64,000 bases of DNA from Saccharomonospora azurea NA-128 (GCF_000231055.2 NZ_CM001466.1:1418900-1482899), one strand, 5' to 3'. Counted from the first letter of the stretch, positions 16,896 through 25,852 are shown. Notes: generated from the sequence alone by a model not told the origin. A program made the numbers and translations.

Positions 16896-16929
16896 GACAG
16901 CTCCCGCCCGGTCTCGGGCGGGAGCTGTC
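16896..16929 (-). terminator. Strong intra-operon hairpin after the secreted fusion gene
   Basis: A perfect 15-bp stem (16896-16910 and 16915-16929) closes a 4-nt loop directly downstream of the secreted enzyme gene and upstream of the binding-protein gene. It is one of the strongest stems in the window. As no separate promoter is evident, it likely attenuates or protects the mRNA. Confidence 0.65.
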
Positions 16930-16952
16930 GGCGGACTACTCGGACAGGCCCG

Positions 16953-19900
16953 TCACACCGGCTTCGGGCCTCCACCGCGGCCGATGTCACTGCGTGCCGC
17001 GGCACTGCCGATGGCGGTTCGTTCCTTGTCGGTCAGCACGCCCTCGGCCACCAACCGGCCGGTCACCTCCCGCACGTGATTGACGAAGGCACCGTGGTTT
17101 CGCCACTCGGCGTCGTCGAGGATGAGGTCGTTGACCGAGCACCCGTCCTCACGCACGTGATTGGTGACGCCGCTGTCGACGCCGCCGATCACGACGGTCT
17201 CCCGCGTGTCCGGATCGGGGCAGGCTCCCGGTTCACCGGCGGTGATGGTGAACTCGACCGACTGCCACTCCTCGGCGTTGCCAGCCCGGTCCACGGACCG
17301 GAACTCGACGGTGTGCGCACCGGGCTCGTCCACGGTCAGCGGCCCCTCGTAGGTCGACGGCTCCTCCTCGCCGCCCATGCGGTACTCGGTCCGCGACACC
17401 CCGGACGTGGCGTCCTGCGCGCCCAGGGTCACCGTCACGGGGCCGGTGAAGGCGTCACCGTCCTGCGCGCCCTCCACGGTCGCCTCGGTGGCCGGCACCG
17501 TCCGGTCGATCAGGAACTCGATCTCCTCGATCCCCGTTTCCTCGCCGTCGTCGGCAGGGGTGACCTCGAAGGTCGAGACCATCCCGGTCCACGTCGTCGG
17601 GTCGTCCGGATCCGGGCGGTTCGAGTGCGGCGTGCAGTACACGTAGTACGTGCCCTGTTCCGTCGCCTCGAAGTAGAACGGATCGTCCTCCCAGTCCGAC
17701 CCCAGCGGGCGAGAGGCCAGGATCTCGCCGTTCTCGTCCGTGATCACCACGTCGTGGGGGTATCCGGGGACGTACTGGAACTTGACGACGTCGTTCTGCT
17801 GCACGCTGAACTCGGTCTCGCTGAAGTCGAACCCGTTCGGCCCGACCAGGATCTCCTTCTCGGACGGTTCGCCACCGGGCACCACGGCCCGGTAGTCGAT
17901 GTTGTGGATGCCGTCCTCGTCGAAGACCATCGGCTCTGTGTACGTGCGCCACTCCGACTCGTCGGTCCTCGGACGCCACTGCAGCTGCGCCTCGGGGTCG
18001 TTCGACTCCAGAGTGAGCGTGACGGGCGAGACATACCAGCCGCCGGAGCCGTCCGGTTCGGCCGGACCCAGCGAGGCGTCGACCGTCAGCCGGTCGTCGT
18101 GTTCCTTGATCCAGACGTTGCGGAACTCGACGTTCTCCCCCGCCTCCTGACCGTCGGCGTGGTTCTGGATACCGACGTAGCCGTCGAGGCCGCGGCTTCC
18201 GTCACCGGTGTACGTGGCGACCTCGGTGCCGTTGAGGACGACGCGGTACTCCTGCCCGATCGCCTCGATCTCCATCGTGTTCCACTCGCCGACCGGGTTG
18301 GTCGCCAGTGGTTCGGCCGGGGCGAAGGTGTAGATCGCGCCGGTCCGGGTCAGCGGATCGTCGGTGTTCTCGTAGATCTGGACCTCGTAGCCCTCGTCCA
18401 CCGGCTTCCACGGATCACCTTGCGGGTCGGGGAAGCGGACGAACACACCGGAGTTGTCGGCGGGGTCCTGGACCCGGAAGTCGACGCGCATGGTGAAGTC
18501 GTCGAACGTCTTCTGGTCGTACCAGAGCAGACCCATCCCGCCGTGCGGCTGGAGCAGCCCGCACTCGTCGACCTCGAACCCACCGGGACCGGCCTGAGTC
18601 CAGCCGTCCAGCGTCTCGCCGTCGAACAGGGGCACGAAGCCCTCCGGAGGAGTCTGCGGCTCCGGGCACTGGTCCTCGCCGAGCTCCTTGATCCAGACGT
18701 CACGGAAGTAGACGGTGTCCGTGACCCGGTTGTTCTGGAGCCCGACGTAGCCGGACGAGAGGTCGCGCCCCGAACCCTCCGGGTTCTCGTACTCGTTCAC
18801 CAGCACGTCGTTGATCCACACCCGGATCATCGGGTCGTCGACCTCGATCTCCATCGTGTTCCACTCACCGGCCACCGTCGGGAACGACGTCGGTGCCTGG
18901 AAGGTGTAGATCGACCCGGTCTTCGACTTGTCCGCGGCGTCGGGTGAGCCCCCGGTGTCGTCGATCTGGATCTCGTAGCCCTGCTGCACTCCGATCCACG
19001 GGTCGTCACCGGGGTCGGGGAACCCGATGAACACACCGGAGTTGTCGTCCTCCGCCACGGCCTTGAAGTCGACGTGCAGCCGGTAGGAGTCGAACTCCTC
19101 GCCGTGCCACAACATCCCGAGTCCCTCGGGGTCACCGACCGACTCCAGGGCACACGCGCCCGGCCGGTCCTCGTCCGGGACGACGGCGAACCCGCCCGGC
19201 CCGGCCTGGTTCCAGCCGTTCAGCGTCGCTCCGTCCCACAGCGGCCGGTACCCGTCCTCGGCCGGCTGCGTGGCACAGTCGGGGTTCGGCCCGTCACCGC
19301 CGACGTAGTCGATGCGGTACAGACCTGCGTTCGGGCTGTCGCCGAACGAGCCGCCCTCCAGCACGTAGAGCGAGCCGTCCGGACCGAACTGCCCGTCCAT
19401 GAGGCCCGACCACGTCTGTCCGGGCATGAAGTCGTCGATCGCGGTGACGGTCTCGTTCTCGTCGAGCACGGCCGTCTTCACGTGACCGCGGTGGTAGTCG
19501 AGCAGGAACCAGCGTCCGTCGTAGCTCTCGGGGAACTTCGTCGGCGAGTCGAGGTTCTCGTCGTAGCGGTACACCGGCCCCGACATCGGCCCACCGGCGC
19601 CGGAACCCATCTCCAGGAACGGCTCGGGGATCGGGTTGATGTCCCGGCCTGGCCACCCTTCCCACGTCTGCGGCCAGCCCGTCCAGCTGCGCGGGTAGTA
19701 GATCGTCGCCGGCTTCACCGGCGGCGTGCGCTCCAACCCGGTGTTGTTCGGCGAGTCGTTGATCGGCCCGTTCTCGCAGTCGTAGAAGTCACCGAGCGGC
19801 TCGTTCGTCTCGTAGTCCCACGGGCGGTACGGGTAGTTGTTGCCGATGCAGAAGGGATAACCGAAGTTCGCCGGCTCCGACGTCACCATGTACTGGTCGA

Positions 19901-20825
19901 AACCCCACGGTCCCCGCTCGGTCCAGTCGCCCAGGCGGTCGGGTCCGTAGTTGCCGATGTGCAGGCGGTCGGTCGCGGGGTCGATCGAGATCCGGAACGG
20001 GTTCCGGAAACCCATCGCGTAGATCTCCGGCCGGGTCTTGCCGCCACCCTCCTCGGCTCCCGTGAAGAGGTTGCCCTCCGGGATCGTGTAGGTGCCGTCC
20101 GCCTGCGGAGTGATCCGCAGGATCTTCCCCCGCAGGTCGTTCGTGTTGCCCGACGTGCGGCGGTCGTCGTTGTACCAGTGGGTCGAACGACTGTCGAGCG
20201 GCGAGTACTGGTCGTTCAGATCCGGGGTCGCCTCGTCGCCCGTGCTCAGGTAGAGGTTGCCCGCCGAATCGAATTCGAGATCCCCCGCCACGTGGCAGCA
20301 GTTCGTCTTGTCGTAGGGCACCTTCAGAAGGACGATCTCCGACTCGACGTCGAGCCGGCCGTCCTCCACCACGAATCGCGAGAGGAAGTGGTTGTTCTCG
20401 TCTCGGCTGGTGTAGTACACGTACACCCAGCCGTTGGTGTCGAAGTCGGGGTCCAACGCCAGACCGAGGAGTCCACCCTCCTGGTTCTTGGAGCCCTCGA
20501 TGTCCGGGTCCGGCGGCAACGGATGGTCGTCGAAGACACGGAGTTCGGCTGCGACGCTCAGCTCGCCCGTCTCCGGGTGATAGATCCGGACGACGCCGTC
20601 GCGGCTGGTGACGAACACCCGGCCGTCGTTCGCGATGTCCATCGTCATCGGCTGCGCGACGTCGGAGGTCAACAGCACTTTCTCGAACTCGTCGTCCGTC
20701 ACCGACTCGGCGGACGTTCCGGACGCGCTCTCGTCGGTCGCCCGCTCGGCGGCGGACGCGTTGATCATGGGTAACAACAGCAGCAGGGCCAGGGACACAA
20801 GGAACGGTGCGGATCTGCTCCGCAT
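16953..20825 (-). CDS. Secreted fusion: PQQ sugar dehydrogenase, two DUF1080 domains, cupredoxin
   Basis: A 1290-residue exported protein. Residues 1-26 are a Sec signal. About 46-506 is a glucose/sorbosone dehydrogenase beta-propeller (GGLLGLALDPDF, HVAGDLEFDSAGNLYLSTGD, MGFRNPFRISIDP), a PQQ-type oxidase fold. About 524-715 and 728-908 are two DUF1080 (3-keto-disaccharide hydrolase) lectin-like domains (GWNQAGPGGF and GWTQAGPGGF starts). Two Ig/OmpL47-like spacers (about 910-985 and 1103-1198) flank a blue-copper domain with the ligand set His1024, Cys1064, His1067, Met1082. The ATG at 20825 has GGAGG upstream. I infer that it oxidises a glycoside outside the cell, passes electrons to copper, and cleaves the keto product. 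Confidence 0.85.
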   Translation of the reverse strand: MRSRSAPFLVSLALLLLLPMINASAAERATDESASGTSAESVTDDEFEKVLLTSDVAQPMTMDIANDGRVFVTSRDGVVRIYHPETGELSVAAELRVFDDHPLPPDPDIEGSKNQEGGLLGLALDPDFDTNGWVYVYYTSRDENNHFLSRFVVEDGRLDVESEIVLLKVPYDKTNCCHVAGDLEFDSAGNLYLSTGDEATPDLNDQYSPLDSRSTHWYNDDRRTSGNTNDLRGKILRITPQADGTYTIPEGNLFTGAEEGGGKTRPEIYAMGFRNPFRISIDPATDRLHIGNYGPDRLGDWTERGPWGFDQYMVTSEPANFGYPFCIGNNYPYRPWDYETNEPLGDFYDCENGPINDSPNNTGLERTPPVKPATIYYPRSWTGWPQTWEGWPGRDINPIPEPFLEMGSGAGGPMSGPVYRYDENLDSPTKFPESYDGRWFLLDYHRGHVKTAVLDENETVTAIDDFMPGQTWSGLMDGQFGPDGSLYVLEGGSFGDSPNAGLYRIDYVGGDGPNPDCATQPAEDGYRPLWDGATLNGWNQAGPGGFAVVPDEDRPGACALESVGDPEGLGMLWHGEEFDSYRLHVDFKAVAEDDNSGVFIGFPDPGDDPWIGVQQGYEIQIDDTGGSPDAADKSKTGSIYTFQAPTSFPTVAGEWNTMEIEVDDPMIRVWINDVLVNEYENPEGSGRDLSSGYVGLQNNRVTDTVYFRDVWIKELGEDQCPEPQTPPEGFVPLFDGETLDGWTQAGPGGFEVDECGLLQPHGGMGLLWYDQKTFDDFTMRVDFRVQDPADNSGVFVRFPDPQGDPWKPVDEGYEVQIYENTDDPLTRTGAIYTFAPAEPLATNPVGEWNTMEIEAIGQEYRVVLNGTEVATYTGDGSRGLDGYVGIQNHADGQEAGENVEFRNVWIKEHDDRLTVDASLGPAEPDGSGGWYVSPVTLTLESNDPEAQLQWRPRTDESEWRTYTEPMVFDEDGIHNIDYRAVVPGGEPSEKEILVGPNGFDFSETEFSVQQNDVVKFQYVPGYPHDVVITDENGEILASRPLGSDWEDDPFYFEATEQGTYYVYCTPHSNRPDPDDPTTWTGMVSTFEVTPADDGEETGIEEIEFLIDRTVPATEATVEGAQDGDAFTGPVTVTLGAQDATSGVSRTEYRMGGEEEPSTYEGPLTVDEPGAHTVEFRSVDRAGNAEEWQSVEFTITAGEPGACPDPDTRETVVIGGVDSGVTNHVREDGCSVNDLILDDAEWRNHGAFVNHVREVTGRLVAEGVLTDKERTAIGSAAARSDIGRGGGPKPV

Positions 20826-21182
20826 GACTTCCTCCAAGGTGGCCGGTTTACCTAATTGATCACCGTGCTGACTTTCTGTCGTACGGAGCCGGGAAAAGAA
20901 CTGGCTTGCTGCCGGGATCGAGGGTCGAGGTCGCGGACTTGACGGCGGCGGACGATCCGCCGCGACACCGCCTCCAGTGGTCACCGAAAACGATGTCCGT
21001 GGTCGTCGGATCACGTCCGACGACGTCATCGATAGTGCGCAGTGCTGACCGTGCATCAGGCGATCCCCACGGTCGTCTGCCGGTGACAGCCGGGTGGAAC
21101 GCCGCGTAGACTTAGTAAGGAAAGCTTCCTCACTATCTACCGCGATCACTATGTTGCGACCGGTTGCCGGTGTCAAGGGGCT
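20826..21182. promoter_or_regulatory. Divergent promoter region of sugar operon and ROK gene
   Basis: This 357-bp gap between the secreted-enzyme gene and the ROK gene contains no convincing ORF. It should hold both promoters. The only clear signal is the inverted repeat at 21113-21135, nearer to the regulator. Confidence 0.6.
21113..21135. promoter_or_regulatory. Probable ROK operator
   Basis: TAGTAAGGAA-N3-TTCCTCACTA: two 10-bp arms match at 9 of 10 positions around a 3-bp centre. Size and the A-rich inner parts resemble NagC/XylR-type ROK sites. It lies about 50 nt before the ROK start, so autoregulation is probable; control of the sugar operon is likely but more distant. Confidence 0.6.
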
Positions 21183-22391
21183 GTGGTGGCACACTTCGAA
21201 TTCGGCAGTGGACCGCAGGTGCTACGGCAAATGAATTGCGCGGCCGTACTCACCGCCCTCCGTGCCACGGAAACAGCGCGCGTCACGGACCTCATGCGCG
21301 CCACCGGCTTGTCGCGTCCCACGGTCAGCGCAGCGATTTCCACGCTGATGGCCGACGGTTGGGTCGAGGAGACGGAGGCCGCCGACGTCGGATCACCGCG
21401 CATGGGCAGACCGGCCCGTGTCCTGCGATTCCGTGCGGACGCCCGGCACGTTCTCGGTGTCGACGTCGGACCGCACAAAATTCACTGCGCGGTCGCCGAC
21501 CTCAATGGAACCGTCGTTTCGCAAATACGTCGTGAGGTCACCGAATCGGACACGCCGGCAGTATTGCTCGGCCGGGTCGAGGACACCATGCAACGCGTGC
21601 TGGACGCCGTGCCGGTGCCGAGGTCGTCGCTCGCCGCGGTGGGCATCGGGACGCCGGGGATAGTCGACCGGCGTGGAGCCGTCCTGCAGGCGCCGTCCGT
21701 CCCCGGTTGGGACTCGCTGGAACTCGGCAGCCTGCTCTCGCGTATCGCCCCCTGCCCCGTGCACACCGAGAACGACGTCAACCTCGCCGTCCTGGCCGAA
21801 CGGTGGCAAGGCGCGGGCGACGACGCCGACGATCTGATTCTCGTGCAGTGGGGTGTCCGCGTGGGGGCGGCGATCCTGGTGAACGGCCAGTTGCACCGTG
21901 GCGCGCACGGAGCGGCGGGCGAGATCGGGTTCGTGGAGCTCGACACCGAACCGCAGGGCGTGCAGGCCGACGGGCTCGGTCCGTTGGAATCGGCGGTCGG
22001 CACCGACTGGATTCTGCGCCGGGCACACGACCTCGGGGACGCGAGCCCGGATGCCGCTGCGGTCCTGCGCGCCGCGGACGGCGGCGACCCGCGGGCGCTG
22101 CAGGTGCTCGACGAGGCCTGTGACCGGCTGGCGCGCGGGCTGGCCTCCTTCGTGTCGGCGATCGATCCGGAACTGGTCATCCTCGGTGGCACCATCACAC
22201 TCGCCGGCGATGCGGTGCTCGCCGGGATGCGGCGGCACCTGACCCGACGCGCACTCGTCATGCCCCGACTGGCGCTCTCCCGCCTCGGCGACGACGCCGT
22301 CGCGTTGGGAGCCGTGCGGGTGGCTCTCGCCGACGCGCAACGACGACTCCTGGACGTCTACGCGACGGCGTCCCCCGTCGAACAGCGGTAG
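21183..22391 (+). CDS. ROK-family transcriptional regulator
   Basis: The 402-residue protein has an N-terminal winged helix (about 18-75, TDLMRATGLSRPTVSAAISTLMADGWVEE) and a ROK sugar-kinase-like domain (VLGVDVGPHKIHCAVADLNG). The usual ROK zinc cysteines (CxCGxxGCxE) are missing; that part reads VQADGLGPLESAVG. The sugar-contact His of the ExGH motif is Phe (GEIGFVEL). The kinase function is therefore likely lost and the domain acts as a sensor. It is divergent from the sugar operon and most likely represses it. GTG start at 21183; the following GTG is an alternative. Confidence 0.85.
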   Translation: MVAHFEFGSGPQVLRQMNCAAVLTALRATETARVTDLMRATGLSRPTVSAAISTLMADGWVEETEAADVGSPRMGRPARVLRFRADARHVLGVDVGPHKIHCAVADLNGTVVSQIRREVTESDTPAVLLGRVEDTMQRVLDAVPVPRSSLAAVGIGTPGIVDRRGAVLQAPSVPGWDSLELGSLLSRIAPCPVHTENDVNLAVLAERWQGAGDDADDLILVQWGVRVGAAILVNGQLHRGAHGAAGEIGFVELDTEPQGVQADGLGPLESAVGTDWILRRAHDLGDASPDAAAVLRAADGGDPRALQVLDEACDRLARGLASFVSAIDPELVILGGTITLAGDAVLAGMRRHLTRRALVMPRLALSRLGDDAVALGAVRVALADAQRRLLDVYATASPVEQR

Positions 22392-22416
22392 CAACGCGAC
22401 CGACACCGCCGACGAA

Positions 22417-22915
22417 TCAACCGGTGGTCGTGAAACACACCAGCACGGCGCCCTCGTCGACCAGCAACGACCAGTACGTCCGCGAGTCGTACGGGCCCTC
22501 GCGGCAGTCGGCGGACGTGGCGTTCGCCGGTGCCCGGTACACGGCCGCGACGACGAGCACGTAGTCGTACTCCACGGGGATGCGGTCCGCGTCGCAGTCC
22601 ACCGCGGTGGCGGTGCCGAGCGACGCGACCCCGCCCGCGCCGTCGCCCGTGGCGAGCACACAGAACCGCGGCACCCACACGCGTTCCAGGCAGAGCGTCG
22701 TCCGCTCCCCCGACGCGCTGTCGTAGCTCAACGACGTGTGGCCCGCTCCGGTGCTGCACTGCGCACTGCTCGTGCCGACCCGGGTCACCTGGAACAGACC
22801 GGCCGCGGTCGGAGTCCCTGTCGTGCTTTCTGCCGCACCCGGTGAGCACGACCGCCAGCACCAGTCCGACCGCGCACGCCTGTCGCCACCGTCGCCGCGT
22901 TCCGTGCCTGTTCAT
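22417..22915 (-). pseudogene. Lipoprotein gene with a frameshift near its lipobox
   Basis: The ATG at 22915 opens a good lipoprotein signal ending in AVVLTGC (Cys at residue 27), but this frame then runs into Arg-rich nonsense. The neighbouring frame, from about 22835 to 22417, reads as a natural mature lipoprotein (AESTTGTPTAAGLFQV, then a Cys-containing 123-residue domain). One extra G around 22832-22836 (minus-strand TGCGGCAG) separates the two; removing it would restore a 165-residue protein. The gene is either freshly inactivated or the base is an error. The family is not recognised. It converges with the ROK gene. Confidence 0.65.
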
Positions 22916-23041
22916 GGCGTCTCCGTCTCCCGGAGCCCGGGTGGACCGATCACGCGTGTGCGTCTTCGTAGGATGCCAAAAACCGTGCACCGGTTCCGTT
23001 GCTTTTCGATGTCGCCGACACCGAAACGTGAGGTCGCCGTT

Positions 23042-23554
23042 TCAGTCGTCGTCGATCTCCAGGAAACTCGGGCGATTCTCGCGCCACTCGGGCACGTCCA
23101 TCGAGTTGAGGACGGAGAACAGCTTCTTCTCCTCGTAGAGGAAGTGCGTCTGCATGATCGCCGACAGTGCCTCGACCTCCTCGCGGACCGTCGCGGCAGT
23201 GGACGGATCCGGCTCGGCGGGCAGCCCGTCGAGCAGGTTCTGCAACCTGTTCAGCAACCAGTCCAGCTGGTTGTGGTCGGTGCGCAGATCCGACAGCACC
23301 GTGCGCAGTTCGGGAAACCGCTCGGCGATGACGGGGAAGGCGTTCTTGTCCTCGCCCGTGTGGTGCCGGCTCAGTGCCGTGCAGAACGACAGGCAGTGGG
23401 CCCGCAGATCCCTGGGTGGCAGGCCTTTGCCGGCGACATAGTCGTCGATGTGGTCCTGCAGGTCCTCCAACATCTCCCGCAGCCAGATGTGCACCTCGAG
23501 CAGTTGTGTACCGAAAGAGGTGAGTCGTTCGGCAGCCTCGGAATACTCGCCCAT
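23042..23554 (-). CDS. Hemerythrin HHE-domain protein
   Basis: The 170-residue four-helix protein shows the metal-binding His/Glu pattern of hemerythrin-like HHE domains: EVHIWLREML, SRHHTGEDKNAFP, RTDHNQLDWLL and QTHFLYEEKKLF. Such proteins bind a di-iron centre and O2 or sense redox and NO. It is divergent from a Ddn-like reductase gene that is followed by a second hemerythrin. The partner arrangement suggests a redox or nitrosative stress role. Substrate unknown. Confidence 0.82.
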   Translation of the reverse strand: MGEYSEAAERLTSFGTQLLEVHIWLREMLEDLQDHIDDYVAGKGLPPRDLRAHCLSFCTALSRHHTGEDKNAFPVIAERFPELRTVLSDLRTDHNQLDWLLNRLQNLLDGLPAEPDPSTAATVREEVEALSAIMQTHFLYEEKKLFSVLNSMDVPEWRENRPSFLEIDDD

Positions 23555-23871
23555 ACCGTCCTTCGAAGCAGGATGTGTCGCGACCTCACAGTATCGCCGA
23601 GCCGCTGCCTTCCCGGGCCGGGAATCGTGGTGGTTGCGGGGAAGGGGACGCTGTTGTTAATCTGCCTTCGCGCCCCGGATGGGCCTACGCATGGAGGTTC
23701 TCACTCTCTCAGCCATCAGTGATCAGGACACGGCTGTCGTGTCCCGCATGGCTTTCGGCATTCCGGTTCCCGGTGTGTTACCCCTTCTGCGTCATCGGCC
23801 TGCGGGGCTTCGTCGTGTCCGGTCACACTGTGCTTTCCCTCCACTGTGCTCGCTTTTACGAAAGGACCGCA
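23555..23871. promoter_or_regulatory. Divergent intergenic region with a hairpin
   Basis: The 317-bp gap between the hemerythrin and Ddn-like genes has no convincing ORF. Within it GGACACG-N5-CGTGTCC (23726-23744) is a perfect inverted repeat that could be an operator for both genes. Otherwise nothing stands out. Confidence 0.45.
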
Positions 23872-24324
23872 TTGACCGAGGAAGACACGGACCACTCAGG
23901 ATTCGACATCGCCGCGTCCCAGCGCGACATCATCGAGGAATTCCGGCAGAACGACGGCAAGCTCGGCGGAATGTTCGAGGGGTGGACGCTGTGCGTGCTC
24001 ACCACCATCGGAGCGAAGAGCGGGCGCCGCAGGGAATCCCTGCTCGGGTACTTCGAGGTCGACGGCCGACCGCTGGTCGTGGCCTCGGCGATGGGCTCGG
24101 ACACCAACCCCGCCTGGTACCACAACGTCAGGAACAACCCGGACGTCACCGTGGAGACCGGGACCGACACGTACCGGGCGATCGCGACGATCCCCGAGGG
24201 CGAGGAACGCGACGCGCTCTTCGCCCGGGTGGTCGAGCAGGCTCCGGGCATGGGCGAGTACCAGGCCAGGACCTCGCGAACGATTCCCGTCGTCACCTTC
24301 ACCCGGGTGGGCGCCGGTGTCTGA
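23872..24324 (+). CDS. Ddn-like F420-dependent nitroreductase-family protein
   Basis: The 150-residue protein matches the deazaflavin (F420)-dependent nitroreductase/quinone reductase family: TTIGAKSGRRRESLLGYFEVDG, VASAMGSDTNPAWYHNVRNNPDVTVETG. The start is the TTG at 23872, preceded by AAAGGA; the open frame upstream to 23575 has unrelated composition. It overlaps the next hemerythrin gene by 8 nt, so the two are coupled. Ddn-type enzymes reduce menaquinone or quinones with F420H2, often in oxidative stress defence. Confidence 0.83.
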   Translation: MTEEDTDHSGFDIAASQRDIIEEFRQNDGKLGGMFEGWTLCVLTTIGAKSGRRRESLLGYFEVDGRPLVVASAMGSDTNPAWYHNVRNNPDVTVETGTDTYRAIATIPEGEERDALFARVVEQAPGMGEYQARTSRTIPVVTFTRVGAGV

Positions 24325-24808
24325 CGCGCAGGAGCGGGCCCGAGGCCTGGGCGACTTCCTCGTCGAGAGTCACGACTGGTTGCGCGCGGAACTCGCACAC
24401 CTGCGCGCGCAGATGGACGAGCTCGTCGAGAACGACGGCGCGGGGCCTGTGCACAGGCTGCCCGGTGACCTGGCACAGCAGCTACGGCAGCACTGTCTCG
24501 AATTCTGCGGTGCCCTTGAGGAGCACCACACCGGGGAGGACCGGGGTGCGTTCCCGATGCTGGCCTCCCGGTATCCCGAGATCGAGCCCGAGCTGACCAG
24601 ACTCGGAGAGGAACACGAGGTCGTCGCGGAGCTGCACAAAAAGATCGCACGACTCGTGCAGGACTACGTGCCGGGACAGACCGACCCGACTCGCCTCCGC
24701 GCCGACCTGGAGCGGCTGGCCGGCGACCTCGAAGCTCACTTCGAGTACGAGGAGAAGACGGTCGTGGACCTGCTCAACACCCTGGGCCCGGCCCCGAGCA
24801 TCCCCTGA
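24317..24808 (+). CDS. Hemerythrin HHE-domain protein (second copy)
   Basis: A 163-residue paralogue of the hemerythrin encoded at 23042-23554. The ligand motifs are in order: VESHDWLRAEL, EEHHTGEDRGAFP, GEEHEVVAELH and EAHFEYEEKTV. The GTG at 24317 lies inside the end of the Ddn-like gene. Its 3' end overlaps the converging ADP-ribosylglycohydrolase gene by 35 nt. Role probably matches the first copy: di-iron O2/NO handling with the F420 enzyme. Confidence 0.82.
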   Translation: MSDAQERARGLGDFLVESHDWLRAELAHLRAQMDELVENDGAGPVHRLPGDLAQQLRQHCLEFCGALEEHHTGEDRGAFPMLASRYPEIEPELTRLGEEHEVVAELHKKIARLVQDYVPGQTDPTRLRADLERLAGDLEAHFEYEEKTVVDLLNTLGPAPSIP

Positions 24809-25820
24809 GTGCAGCTCGACCGCGCACGCGGGCGACCTGCTCGGCCAGCTTCTCGACGAGGTCGCGGCATTCCAGCCGGTCGAGCCATTCCGGCGGGATC
24901 GCCGCGACGCCGTCGCGCGCGCCCAGCAGGTTGCCCGCGATGGCGCCGGTGGAGTCCGAGTCGCCGGAGTGGTTCACCGCGACGCGCACGCCGTCGCGCA
25001 GATCCGACGCGCACAACGCCGCGCACACCGCGATGGCGAGGGCGGACTCACCGGTCCAGCCACCGCCGAGGTGCTGCTCGATCCGACCGGGAGGGGGTGT
25101 TCCCCCACGGGCCGACGCCACCGCGTCGTGCAACGCCCGCTCCGTCTCCGCACGCTCCTCCGCACCGGCGTTCTCGCGCAACGAGGTGAGACCCGCGTCG
25201 AGCGCCTGCTCGACCGATGCGGTCCCCAGCAGCGCGCGCACCATGACCGCGAGGACCCCGGCGGGGAGGAACCCGGACGGGTGGTGGTGGGTGAGCCGTG
25301 CGAGTTCCGCGGCGAGGGTGAAGATCGCCCAGTCCGGCGCCCCGGGCTCCGCCACGAGGGCCACCGGAGCGACCCGCATGACGCCACCACAGCCCTTGGA
25401 GTCGTTGACCGCGGCCTTCCCCACGGCGAGGGCCTCCAGCGCGGACAGGCAGGTGAGACCCGGTGCACGGCGCGCGTGCAGGCGTCGGTCGTGGACGAGC
25501 TCGCCGGTCCGGTGCGGCACGTCCCCACCCTGGGTGGCGAACCAGTCGAGATAGGCGGTCCGGACCTCGTCCACGGGATCGGTACCCCGCTCGCGGGCGC
25601 GCAGCAGCCCCTCCAGCGTGAACAACGTCATCTGCGTGTCGTCGGTGATCGCGCCGAACCCGAAGCCGCGCTGCGCGGTGTAGCCGGTGATGCCGCGCGA
25701 GCCGAAGTCGTGTTCGATCCTGCTCCAGGAGTCGAACTCGACGGGAGCACCCAACGCATCGCCCGCGGCCCCGGCGAGCAGACAACCCCGGACCCGGTCG
25801 GTGTCGATCAGGTCGATCAC
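24774..25820 (-). CDS. ADP-ribosylglycohydrolase family protein
   Basis: A 348-residue all-helical protein with the ARH metal motifs: GDALGAPVEF near the start, ITDDTQMTLFTLEGLL, and NHSGDSDSTGAIAGNLLGA near the end. These bind two Mg2+ ions and hydrolyse ADP-ribose from proteins or small molecules. I placed the start at the GTG of 25820 (GGGGGAACATC upstream), because the longer frame runs over the ArsR gene. It lies behind the ArsR gene on the same strand. The target is unknown. Confidence 0.85.
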   Translation of the reverse strand: MIDLIDTDRVRGCLLAGAAGDALGAPVEFDSWSRIEHDFGSRGITGYTAQRGFGFGAITDDTQMTLFTLEGLLRARERGTDPVDEVRTAYLDWFATQGGDVPHRTGELVHDRRLHARRAPGLTCLSALEALAVGKAAVNDSKGCGGVMRVAPVALVAEPGAPDWAIFTLAAELARLTHHHPSGFLPAGVLAVMVRALLGTASVEQALDAGLTSLRENAGAEERAETERALHDAVASARGGTPPPGRIEQHLGGGWTGESALAIAVCAALCASDLRDGVRVAVNHSGDSDSTGAIAGNLLGARDGVAAIPPEWLDRLECRDLVEKLAEQVARVRGRAALRGCSGPGPGC

Positions 25821-25852
25821 GATGTTCCCCCAGACTCCCCGGTCACTCGTCC

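Noticed and set aside
14406-18947. 1513-codon open frame on the plus strand
   Set aside because: It is antisense to the permease, binding-protein and fusion genes. The translation is rich in Arg, Asp, Gly and His without domains, as expected for a shadow frame in high-GC DNA.
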